64,000 nt of DNA from Chitinophaga niabensis (GTDB taxonomy: Bacteria > Bacteroidota > Bacteroidia > Chitinophagales > Chitinophagaceae). The notes under the pieces are model-generated. The model did no database searches, was not told where the DNA came from, and was given only the letters and a program-made list of their open reading frames with translations. Both the position numbers and the translations under genes were made by a program. How positions within the stretch are numbered: position 1 is the first letter of the stretch; every line of letters begins with the position of its first letter. The stretch covers positions 5,399,001-5,463,000 of the forward strand of contig NZ_CP154260.1 of the NCBI RefSeq assembly GCF_039545795.1, given 5' to 3'. Below, piece by piece: positions 27,588-35,364 of this stretch.

Positions 27588-29060
27588 TTAAATCATTTTG
27601 CCATTGCGTATTCTCAAAAAACAATTCACACTTTCGGGTAACTCTTCCTCGTAATGCGTCACGTAGATCATGGTTACGGGGATGTGCTCACAAAGCGCCT
27701 CTATCACTTTCTTAAAATGTTCTTTCTGATGTGCATCCAATCCCTGGCAGGGTTCATCAAAGATGAGGAGCGGGGGATTTTTGACCAATGCACGTGACAG
27801 TAATACTAAGCGCTGCACACTTTCCGGTACCTGTTTAAAGGAGCTGCCGGCATACTGGTCTATTTCCAGTACCTGCATCCAGCCTTTTGCTTTCTCTAAT
27901 TGTTCCGGTGTGCAGGAGCGAAGGTAGCCAATGGTATCAAAAAAACCGGAGCCGGTCACCTGCAGGCAGGTGGCATCCGATAGAAAATACTGATGCAGCT
28001 CGGGGGACACAAAACCGATCTTCCTTTTAATATCCCAGATACTTTCCCCGCTACCCCTTTTCCGGTCGAACAGTACAATCTTGTTTGCGTATGATTGGGG
28101 GTTGTCTGCATTAATGAGACTGAGCAGGGTAGATTTGCCGGAACCGTTGGGTCCGAGCAGAGCCCATTTCTCATTTGGGCGGATCGTCCAGTTTATTCCG
28201 TCAAGAATCGTGTTTTCTCCGTATTTTACATGGACGTTTTCCATCTGAACTATATGTTGGAATGATGCGGGTAATGCATCCATGGTGAGCTTAGCCAACA
28301 ATTGAGGATCAATCTTCAGCACCGGGGTTTCCAGTACACTGTTACGCTGGGCCAAATACGCTTCCCGACTAAACGTACCGGCTATACGCCCCTCTTCCAG
28401 GTGCATTACGTGTGTGATGCTTTCAGGAATTTCAGTGGGTGTGGTAACGAGCACTACGGTTGTTCCGGAGGCCACCACATGGTCTACGATCCCGTGGAAG
28501 GCCTGGCGGGATTGCACATCGAGTCCTATAAAGGGATTGTCCAGCAGGAGCAGGGCCGGTTTCTGAAGCAGGGCATGTGCAATCATTACCCTGCGGGTTT
28601 CTCCATTGGAGAGTTTAATCAGTTCTTTGTTTAGTAAGCCTTTGATGTTCAGTGGCTCCAGTAACGGATCTTCAGCCCCTCCTTCCAGGTATTCCGCTAC
28701 GGTGGGGGCATCTGAGGAGTCCATGCTGTTAAAACGCTGCTGGTAATAAAAATCTGTGGTATGCGATAAATTGCGGAAGTTGTGGTGATGCCCTACCATG
28801 GCTATTAAGCGGCGAAAATTGAAGTAAGGGTCACTCACTTCATGCGTTTCACGGTACTTTTCGTAAAAATAATGACGAATAGTGCCGTTCAGGACGTTAT
28901 TTTTGCCCAGAATTGTGTGCAAGAGACTGGTTTTCCCTGAACCGCTATTTCCGGTAATAGCCCATTGCTCACCGGTATGGATGTGCCAGGTAAGGTCCCG
29001 GAAAAGTGTTTTGTCCAGGTTTCGCACGGTAATGTGCTCCAGTGACAGAAAAGGAAGCAT
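27588..29060 (-). CDS. Double ABC ATPase (ModF-like), no membrane domain
   Basis: About 490-aa cytoplasmic protein with two ABC cassettes. First: Walker A GNSGSGKTS, signature LSNGETRR, Walker B LLLLDNPFIGLD (Asn in place of the usual Glu). Second: GPNGSGKST, degenerate signature VPESVQRL, Walker B LLIFDEPCQGLD. No transmembrane part and no permease gene nearby. It resembles ModF/PhrA-type tandem ATPases whose cargo is not established. An alternative ATG at 29099 adds 13 residues. It sits 36 bp upstream of the alpha-2-macroglobulin gene on the same strand. Confidence 0.86.
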   Translation of the reverse strand: MLPFLSLEHITVRNLDKTLFRDLTWHIHTGEQWAITGNSGSGKTSLLHTILGKNNVLNGTIRHYFYEKYRETHEVSDPYFNFRRLIAMVGHHHNFRNLSHTTDFYYQQRFNSMDSSDAPTVAEYLEGGAEDPLLEPLNIKGLLNKELIKLSNGETRRVMIAHALLQKPALLLLDNPFIGLDVQSRQAFHGIVDHVVASGTTVVLVTTPTEIPESITHVMHLEEGRIAGTFSREAYLAQRNSVLETPVLKIDPQLLAKLTMDALPASFQHIVQMENVHVKYGENTILDGINWTIRPNEKWALLGPNGSGKSTLLSLINADNPQSYANKIVLFDRKRGSGESIWDIKRKIGFVSPELHQYFLSDATCLQVTGSGFFDTIGYLRSCTPEQLEKAKGWMQVLEIDQYAGSSFKQVPESVQRLVLLSRALVKNPPLLIFDEPCQGLDAHQKEHFKKVIEALCEHIPVTMIYVTHYEEELPESVNCFLRIRNGKMI

Positions 29061-29174
29061 GCTCTTAAATTGGTTTCCGGGGAACAATGTCGGGATCATC
29101 TTTCACAAATCAAACGAGGCGCCCTGTAAATTTTTGATAAAGTTTCCAGGGACTGTTATAAAAATAGCACAGAC

Positions 29175-29627
29175 ATGGAGATCAGGTGGTATCTTAAAGC
29201 CTTTAATGCGCTCAGTCTGGAAGAATTATACCAGATATTGCGGCTGCGGAACGAGGTTTTTATCGTGGAACAAAATTGTCCATACCAGGATATGGACAAT
29301 GCGGATCAGAAAGCGTTACATTTGCTGGGCTTTACGGACGAGGGGCTGGCTGCCTATACAAGGTTATTTGAGCCAGGGATCAAGTTTGACATGGCTTCCA
29401 TAGGCAGGGTGGTGACAGCGCCATTTGCACGTGGTACCGGCAGCGGGAGGTTACTGATGGAAAAATCCATTAAAGCAGTGGAAGAGAATTGGGGGAAGGT
29501 GCCCATTAAAATCGGGGCACAACTATATTTACAAAAATTTTACGAGTCACTTGGGTTTTCCCAATTTAGTGAAATGTATCTCGAGGATAATATTCCTCAT
29601 ATAGAAATGGTTAGATCACAACAATAA
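29175..29627 (+). CDS. ElaA-type GNAT N-acetyltransferase
   Basis: 150-aa acetyl-CoA-dependent acetyltransferase of the ElaA subfamily. Family landmarks: FNALSLEELYQILRLRNEVFIVEQNCPYQDMD near the N-terminus, IGRVVTAPFARGTGSGRLLME (acetyl-CoA loop), AQLYLQKFYESLGF and a final DNIPHIEM. Substrate unknown for the family. It is 13 bp upstream of the SUKH-RGG gene on the same strand. Confidence 0.93.
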   Translation: MEIRWYLKAFNALSLEELYQILRLRNEVFIVEQNCPYQDMDNADQKALHLLGFTDEGLAAYTRLFEPGIKFDMASIGRVVTAPFARGTGSGRLLMEKSIKAVEENWGKVPIKIGAQLYLQKFYESLGFSQFSEMYLEDNIPHIEMVRSQQ

Positions 29628-29640
29628 AATACCAGTCAAC

Positions 29641-30711
29641 ATGACGCCACTTGAACAGCTAAAATTAATGCTGGACGTAAAGTATCACACCTATAAGAAA
29701 GAAGAGTATAGTGTAGAATTAATGCCGGGATTATCTGATAAAGAGATCGATACCATTGCAAAACACCTCCGTACGAGGCATATACCAGATGATGTGAGGG
29801 AATTGCTGCAATTCAGCAGTGGCTTCCTGTTCTATGGACTGGACGCCATCACTTTTGATGGAACGAAAGACTTTGAAATGTTGAACCTGATCCCTAACCC
29901 TGTTCGTGTAGCGGGAGACGGGTATGGTAATTACTGGGTACTGGATGTTGATAAAGACGGTAACTGGGGTAGTGTATTCTATGTATGTACAGACCCTGCC
30001 GTGATTGTAAAACAATCCGAGAACCTGGCTGAGTTCCTGCAACACCTCCATGAATATGGAACGGATATGCGGAAATCCAGTATAGATGTGGTACACGAGA
30101 TTGTAGTGAATGATATCTGGAACAGGGATGATGGGCTGATCACCCGTGATGAGGCCAAATATTCCAATGACGAAGAGTTGGCAGCGTTTGCAGCGCAACT
30201 TCCATATAATTATTACATCGGCGATCTTCGCAATAAGCCAATTGGCTCAGGTTTTGCCTGGGGTAAGTTTGGACCGAACGTGCGGAGTGTGATCAGGTCC
30301 CGCGATGGTTACCTGTGGGGAATTGAGAAGAAAGCACCTCGTCCTGGTGGATTTGGTGGCGGCCGTGGTGGCGGAGGTGGTTTCCGTGGCGGCGGAGGCG
30401 GAGGTGGTTTCCGCGGTGGCGGAGGCGGAGGTGGATTCCGTGGCGGCGGTGGCGGTGGCGGTTTCCGTGGAGGAGATCGTGGCGGCAGCGGCGGAGGATA
30501 TGATCGTGGTGGAGATCGCGGCGGCGGAGGTGGTGGTTATGACCGTGGCGGCAGTGGCGGCGGAGGTTATGATCGCGGTGGAGAACGTGGCGGCGGAGGT
30601 GGTGGTTATGACCGCGGAAGCAGCGGCGGAGGTGGTTACGATCGTGGTGGAAGCAGTGGCGGTGGTTTTGACCGCGGTGGTGGAGAAGAACGTGGCGGCA
30701 GCCGTTATTAA
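29641..30711 (+). CDS. SUKH/SMI1-KNR4-like protein with long RGG/FRGG/YDRGG tail
   Basis: 356 aa in two contrasting parts. Residues 1-140 resemble a SMI1/KNR4 (SUKH) domain: PGLSDKEIDTIAKHL, IPDDVRELLQFSSGFLFYG, and a strand-rich DGYGNYWVLDVDKDGNWGSVFYVC. Residues 140-232 are a further globular segment. From about 234 to the end the protein is nearly all Gly, Arg, Phe, Tyr, Asp and Ser in repeats such as GGGGFRGGG and GGYDRGG, as in eukaryotic RGG/FG-type RNA-binding disordered regions. RNA binding or condensate formation is an inference. The tail DNA is a purine-biased GGC/GGT repeat. A terminator follows. Confidence 0.8.
   Translation: MTPLEQLKLMLDVKYHTYKKEEYSVELMPGLSDKEIDTIAKHLRTRHIPDDVRELLQFSSGFLFYGLDAITFDGTKDFEMLNLIPNPVRVAGDGYGNYWVLDVDKDGNWGSVFYVCTDPAVIVKQSENLAEFLQHLHEYGTDMRKSSIDVVHEIVVNDIWNRDDGLITRDEAKYSNDEELAAFAAQLPYNYYIGDLRNKPIGSGFAWGKFGPNVRSVIRSRDGYLWGIEKKAPRPGGFGGGRGGGGGFRGGGGGGGFRGGGGGGGFRGGGGGGGFRGGDRGGSGGGYDRGGDRGGGGGGYDRGGSGGGGYDRGGERGGGGGGYDRGSSGGGGYDRGGSSGGGFDRGGGEERGGSRY
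30340..30710 (+). repeat. Low-complexity Gly-rich coding repeat
   Basis: About 370 bp of GGY/GGH triplets interspersed with TTC-CGT and TAT-GAY-CGT codons, forming imperfect units of about 9-15 codons. It is prone to slippage, so repeat number may vary between strains. It encodes the disordered tail of the SUKH-like protein. Confidence 0.85.
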
Positions 30712-30733
30712 GAAGAATTCTATTTAAATTATA

Positions 30734-30765
30734 GGGGTGTATCAGCGGATGCATCCCTTTTTTTT
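30734..30765 (+). terminator. Terminator after the SUKH-RGG gene
   Basis: Imperfect 10-bp stem GGGGTGTATC / GGATGCATCCC followed by eight T residues, 22 bp after the stop codon. Confidence 0.72.
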
Positions 30766-30767
30766 GA

Positions 30768-31004
30768 GCCTATGTCAGGTATTCTCTGAGCCTATGTCAA
30801 GCCTATGTCGGGTATAGGAATGTACTACAAGTCCTATAGCAGTTATCCCCACTGAATTCCGGCGTTATTTGTAACTCGCCTATACGAAACTACTTTTATA
30901 TTTAAACTAACACTTATCTAAACTTCTCCTTATAATCTTTGCTCATAGTGGCTTAAACATTGATACCCAATACGTAACTTTTAAGCGGTTAACAAGCCGT
31001 TAAC
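30768..31004. promoter_or_regulatory. Leader of the terpene synthase gene with phased short repeats
   Basis: The 323-bp gap between the SUKH-RGG gene and the terpene synthase has no gene. GCCTATGTC occurs three times, at 30768, 30790 and 30801, spaced 22 and 11 bp, i.e. two and one helical turns. Closer to the gene an 11-bp direct repeat AAGCGGTTAAC/AAGCCGTTAAC lies at 30983-31004. Both sets could be regulator-binding sites. No clear TAnnTTTG box was found. Confidence 0.45.
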
Positions 31005-31034
31005 CTTCAATTTCCTCATTTCAAATTAAAAGTT

Positions 31035-32150
31035 ATGTTCAATCATCATGTGAAAACAACCTTGGCAAGGGTGCAGAACGAGTACGCACAATTGCTCAAA
31101 ACCACGTCTTTCTCTCTCCAGGACCTTTTCAATTATGGAGACTTCCGGCTGGACACCTACTGCAAAAAGTTCAATCCGCATCCCCAGAGCGCTGAGCTCA
31201 CCCAGCAGGCCAGGCAGTTCGGGGAACACTACGGCATCTGGATGGAAAATGCCAAACATTACATCAGCTGCGTATTGTATGTTTTTCCCACGGCTACTTT
31301 TGAAAGAATGGCAGCCATGGTGAAGAACAATGCCATTGACTATTACCTGAACGACACCATGGGCCGTGAGATCTTCCGCAACTTAACATCCCGGCAACAA
31401 CTCAATGCCAAACACCTCATCTACCGGATGGCCTGTATTGATGAAACACTGGAAACGGTAGACAATGCGCATCCGCTGGAACTGGCCAATGCGGAGATCC
31501 TGAAAGACATCCAGCAAACCGCTCCGCCGGAATGGTTCTCCCAGTTCCTGAAGCTGTACTCCTATCACATTGCAGTAACACATAAGGATTGCAATGTGGA
31601 AGGTTTAGGTTTTATTCCTACAGTAGACAAGTACATTGAAATGCGGAACCATACCTCCGGTATGCCGCATATTGTGATGCTGGTGGAATACAGCACCGGG
31701 GTGTTCCTCGACTGGCAATGGCTGGCCAGGATCAAAGTGGTACAACGGATGAAAAGATTGCACAAAGCAGCGGCCCTGATCGGATGTTTGATGAATGACC
31801 TGTTCTCTTTTGAAAAGGAAGTGATTGACAACGATTCGGATTCTAACCTGCTGATGTCTTTCGCGCTGAATAATCCTGACATGAGTTTGCAGGACATTAT
31901 TTACAATTCAGCGGCGATCGTACGTGACCTGCTGATGGAGTTCATGGACGTGGCTGCGCAGATAGAAAAGAAATGTGAGCAGCTTTCTGCCAGTGATCCG
32001 GTGAAGGTGAGTAAACTGCGCATCCACTTATCTGATCTCGATAGGAGTGTGCAGGCCAGCTGGATGTGGCAGGTGTACACCAAACGTTTTAAACGGATGG
32101 ATTCTATCTGGGAAGAAACACAACTGCAAACTGCGGAGAAAGTAAGCTAA
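31035..32150 (+). CDS. Class I terpene synthase
   Basis: 371-aa soluble cyclase of the bacterial terpene synthase fold. The Mg-binding NSE triad is intact: Asn254-Asp255, Ser258 and Glu262 in NDLFSFEKE. The pyrophosphate-sensing Arg is likely Arg204 in MRNHTSG, about 50 residues upstream of it. The first Asp-rich motif is unusual: where DDxxD is expected the protein reads NNAIDYYLND (Asp102, Asp107). The C-terminal RY pair is not evident (YTKRFKRM). No prenyltransferase or P450 gene is adjacent, so it draws on the general prenyl-diphosphate pool. The product is unknown. Confidence 0.87.
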   Translation: MFNHHVKTTLARVQNEYAQLLKTTSFSLQDLFNYGDFRLDTYCKKFNPHPQSAELTQQARQFGEHYGIWMENAKHYISCVLYVFPTATFERMAAMVKNNAIDYYLNDTMGREIFRNLTSRQQLNAKHLIYRMACIDETLETVDNAHPLELANAEILKDIQQTAPPEWFSQFLKLYSYHIAVTHKDCNVEGLGFIPTVDKYIEMRNHTSGMPHIVMLVEYSTGVFLDWQWLARIKVVQRMKRLHKAAALIGCLMNDLFSFEKEVIDNDSDSNLLMSFALNNPDMSLQDIIYNSAAIVRDLLMEFMDVAAQIEKKCEQLSASDPVKVSKLRIHLSDLDRSVQASWMWQVYTKRFKRMDSIWEETQLQTAEKVS

Positions 32151-32263
32151 TTGTCCTGCCATGTTGATTCACGATCATGCAGAGAATGCCAACAGTGTTT
32201 ATCCGTGACTATGCCGTGAAAGCAATCATGCTGATTCAAGATCATGCAGAGAAAGTAAGCTAA
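32133..32263 (+). repeat. Duplicated 3' end of the terpene synthase gene
   Basis: The last 18 bp of the gene (GCGGAGAAAGTAAGCTAA, 32133-32150) recur at 32246-32263 with one change. In between, a 28-bp segment starting CATGTTGATTC (32160) recurs at 32227 with few changes. This looks like a decayed tandem duplication. Confidence 0.7.
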
Positions 32264-32276
32264 AGACACACATCCT

Positions 32277-34046
32277 TTATTCCAGTAACTCTTGACTGTT
32301 ATGATGCAGATGCATTTTCAGGACTTTTATTAAGGAGCTATAGTTGATAGGCTTTTCAATAAAGGCATCCGCACCTGCTTTTAAAAATACATCGCGTGTT
32401 TCTGCATAAGCATCACCGGTGGAGATAATTACTGGAATATCTTTATACGCCGGCACCTGTTTAAGGTGATACAAAGTTTGTTCTCCATCCATCACCTCCA
32501 TATGATAATCCATGATGATGATATCAGGAATATGTTTTCCCACCTGCTGGATCAATTCCAGTCCGTTCTTCACCCAGGTGGTGTTACAGCCGATCTGTGT
32601 GAGCATCCGGGATAAGAGTTGCGCGCTTAGTTCATTATCTTCCGCCAGCACTACATTGATATGACCCAGATCGTCCCACATTTCTTCTTCTTCTTTTTCT
32701 TCTTTGATCAGTTCCATATTCCCTTCTATAAGCGGCAGTGATACGGTGAATATTGTTCCTGCGGCATCACTGCTCAGGGAAATGTTCCCACCCATGGATC
32801 TTACTTTACCGCTTACGATGTATAAGCCAAGGCCGGTACCTTCTATGTATTTGCTTTTATCGGTAACGAAGGGATTAAAGATCAGTTCTTGTTTTTCCGG
32901 TGTGATCACAGGGCCCTGGTTAATTACCTGCAGGCTCCACTTGCTGCTCATACCGGAGATCTTCAGTTCTACCACAGAGTTTTTGTCTGCATACTTCAAT
33001 GCATTCGCTAAAAGATTGGTGGTGATCTGGTGAAGGTTGAGGATATCATCGTACAATACATCGGGCATTTGTTCTATGCTGAGTTTGATACGGATATTCC
33101 TGGTTCTTCCCATCACTTTATTCACTTCGGCAATTTTATAAAAGAAGGGCTTAAGCAGGAAGTGTTCTTTCTCTGATTTACTGATCACGCCGGATTCTAT
33201 CTGCGCCATATCCAACACGTTGTTGATGATGCTCCGGGTGTTATTGATCGCATCCAGTTGCTGGTCTACCAGGGTTTCCAGGCCTTTGAACTGATCGTTC
33301 AGCATGATCTGCCGCTTTAGTAACTGGGCCACTCCGTAGATAGCATTTAAAGGTGTTCTTATTTCATGTGTAACCTGGTGTACAAATACTTTCTTAAAAT
33401 GGTTGGCCAGTTTCAGGGCCTTATTGGTATCGTTGCTTTTTATATAAGGTTTGCTGACGATAATGATCAGTACAAGGATACCGCTGATCACCAGGGCATG
33501 CATGATGAAAGTGGTATTGTAGCTTAAGGGGATGGGAGGAAAGAGATTAAAGTAGTAACTGGTCTCCATCATCGCCAGGGTGCCAATGGCAATAGCGAGG
33601 CAGACCCGCCGGTATTTTTCTTCTTTGAAGATCAGGTAAATAATAGTGATCAGGAAAATGATCATGGCTTCCAATGCCACTACGTTACTCAGTAATATAC
33701 CAAAGTACATGATGGAGGCACATTGGATCACATACACGGTGAAACTGGCAGCCAGGTATTTCTTCTTAAGATTTAAGAGTATTACGGAAAAGGTGACAAG
33801 GAAATCCAATATAACGGGATAGATGATGATATCCGGTTTATCAGACAAGGTGTAGAACACAGGTGTGATAATGATCAGTAATGCACAGATAGCCATACTG
33901 ATGGTATTCACCAGGATGATGCGCCGTTTTTCATCTTCATCCGTTACACCGTCTGTACCGGCGTTTTGCAGAAATGAAAAAAGGTATTTTAGCCTGCGCG
34001 GAAACAGGTCCATAAGCTTCATGGATATTGGAGCGATAAGGTTCAT
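32277..34046 (-). CDS. Hybrid sensor histidine kinase/response regulator
   Basis: About 589 aa. N-terminal six to seven membrane helices (about 40-200, e.g. AICALLIIITPVFYTL, VVALEAMIIFLITIIYLIF) without an extracellular domain. HisKA with phospho-His in HQVTHEIRTPLNAIYG; HATPase_c with TTNLLANALKYAD and GTGLGLYIVSGKVRSMGG. Its own C-terminal receiver has LAEDNELSAQLL, phospho-acceptor Asp in IIIMDYHMEVMDG, and Lys in FIEKPINY. The output partner is not encoded nearby. ATG at 34046 chosen over an in-frame TTG two codons earlier. Confidence 0.94.
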   Translation of the reverse strand: MNLIAPISMKLMDLFPRRLKYLFSFLQNAGTDGVTDEDEKRRIILVNTISMAICALLIIITPVFYTLSDKPDIIIYPVILDFLVTFSVILLNLKKKYLAASFTVYVIQCASIMYFGILLSNVVALEAMIIFLITIIYLIFKEEKYRRVCLAIAIGTLAMMETSYYFNLFPPIPLSYNTTFIMHALVISGILVLIIIVSKPYIKSNDTNKALKLANHFKKVFVHQVTHEIRTPLNAIYGVAQLLKRQIMLNDQFKGLETLVDQQLDAINNTRSIINNVLDMAQIESGVISKSEKEHFLLKPFFYKIAEVNKVMGRTRNIRIKLSIEQMPDVLYDDILNLHQITTNLLANALKYADKNSVVELKISGMSSKWSLQVINQGPVITPEKQELIFNPFVTDKSKYIEGTGLGLYIVSGKVRSMGGNISLSSDAAGTIFTVSLPLIEGNMELIKEEKEEEEMWDDLGHINVVLAEDNELSAQLLSRMLTQIGCNTTWVKNGLELIQQVGKHIPDIIIMDYHMEVMDGEQTLYHLKQVPAYKDIPVIISTGDAYAETRDVFLKAGADAFIEKPINYSSLIKVLKMHLHHNSQELLE

Positions 34047-34148
34047 AGCCAAACGTCAGGGGGCTCAGTTGTAGGTAATCAATCGCTTTCCGGAATTTGC
34101 CGGTTCCTGGAAAGTGTGTGTCTTAAGCTAATTAAATATATAAAGCCT

Positions 34149-34853
34149 TTACAGTTTTACGGCCTGTTTCACCTTCCATATAGGGACCAGGTATGCAATG
34201 CTGTATTGGAAATCAAATGCACTTTTTTTGTATCCTTTTCCAAAGCCGGGTATCACGAGTGGCGGAAAGTCCTGTTTTGCCAAAGCGCCGTTCACGAGGA
34301 TACGTTCATGCAGGCTCCAGCCAAGATATAAATTTTTCAGCACTTCTACCTTCATACCTACGGTCAATTCTACCCAGTGGGCCATCTTTGTGGTTTCGGG
34401 CACGCTGCCCCGGATATTTCCCCAATAGACATTATAGATACGGTATTCCGGGATCTTGTAAGTAAATACTGCCAATCCGTAGCGTATACCTCCATAAACG
34501 ATGAAGTTCTCTTTAGGGATGGTCTTTTTCAGGAGGTTATAATTGATACCAATGGTACCGGACATGCCGTTGCTGATATATTTATAATTCTGGTCCAGAT
34601 GGTATACACTGTTAAAGCTAAGGTCTGAAGCGATATAGAGCCTGTCGTTATACCTCGCGTCCAGGTTTACCGTTACATCTGTACGGTAGGGTTGGAAATA
34701 TTTCAGGGCAAAACGGGAAATATCCACTCCAACGCGAATACCGGCAGGTACAGGAACTGTTACAACGGGCAGCGAATCCTTCTTTTTGGATTGAGCCACT
34801 GCACTGGCAGCCAGCAGGATGATACTAAAGAGTGATACTAATATTCGTTTCAT
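34149..34853 (-). CDS. DUF6048 family outer-membrane-like protein
   Basis: 234-aa exported protein: signal peptide 1-20 (ASAVAQ), then amphipathic beta-strands (GVDISRFALKYFQPYRTDVTVNLDARYND, ENFIVYGGIRYGLAVFTY, LYLGWSLHERILVN) ending in a strand, as in small outer-membrane barrels. Matches the Bacteroidota-specific DUF6048 proteins. It overlaps the upstream DUF6452 lipoprotein gene by 29 bp; the pair is conserved in the phylum and probably works together at the outer membrane. Function unknown. Confidence 0.82.
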   Translation of the reverse strand: MKRILVSLFSIILLAASAVAQSKKKDSLPVVTVPVPAGIRVGVDISRFALKYFQPYRTDVTVNLDARYNDRLYIASDLSFNSVYHLDQNYKYISNGMSGTIGINYNLLKKTIPKENFIVYGGIRYGLAVFTYKIPEYRIYNVYWGNIRGSVPETTKMAHWVELTVGMKVEVLKNLYLGWSLHERILVNGALAKQDFPPLVIPGFGKGYKKSAFDFQYSIAYLVPIWKVKQAVKL

Positions 34854-35304
34854 TTCCCGTTGTTACAATGTGTTGATTAACTATCAATACCTTGATTGCC
34901 GCTCTGGTATCATTGATATATTTCACAGAATCAATGGCATAGGTCATAATAACCCCGCATCCTGCGGAGATAAATTTGGGTTGACGTTTATAATAGAAGG
35001 TGATAGTAGCTGCTTTGCCTACTGAATCTGCATCCGGCTGGAAGTAAAAACTGGCCTGGTCTGACAAACGGTCCAGGGAGAACTGCATACCACGGAGGGT
35101 TTTTGCACTATCGTAAATCTTATCCTTACCTACAGCCAAGAGGATAAGATTTGTTGCGGTGGTATCTTTTTCCACAAATCCGGGACGTTTGGTCCGGAAG
35201 CGCACCCGCACTTCTGTGCGTGTATCCACATCGCATAGTTTGGTATCATCGGTACAGGCGATGAGGAGGGTGAGGATGCAGGCTGTCAGCAAAATATACT
35301 TCAT
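34825..35304 (-). CDS. DUF6452 family lipoprotein
   Basis: 159-aa lipoprotein with lipobox LIAC at about residues 14-17, then CTDDTKLCDVDTRTEVRVRF, a beta-rich domain with FYFQPDADSVGKAATITFYYKRQPKFISAGCGVIMTYAID and a C-terminal ETNISITL. Matches DUF6452. Its 3' end overlaps the DUF6048 barrel-like gene by 29 bp, implying translational coupling. The role is unknown. Confidence 0.82.
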   Translation of the reverse strand: MKYILLTACILTLLIACTDDTKLCDVDTRTEVRVRFRTKRPGFVEKDTTATNLILLAVGKDKIYDSAKTLRGMQFSLDRLSDQASFYFQPDADSVGKAATITFYYKRQPKFISAGCGVIMTYAIDSVKYINDTRAAIKVLIVNQHIVTTGNETNISITL

Positions 35305-35364
35305 AAATCCCTTTGATGGCTATGCCTATTTATTTTTTTAAGCAAAAATCCGGCCGCCTGTGGC

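Noticed and set aside
30293..30754. His/Arg-rich and Val/Ala-rich ORFs over the glycine-rich repeat
   Set aside because: Other-frame readings of the GGC/GGT repeat that encodes the RGG tail; composition is explained by the repeat.
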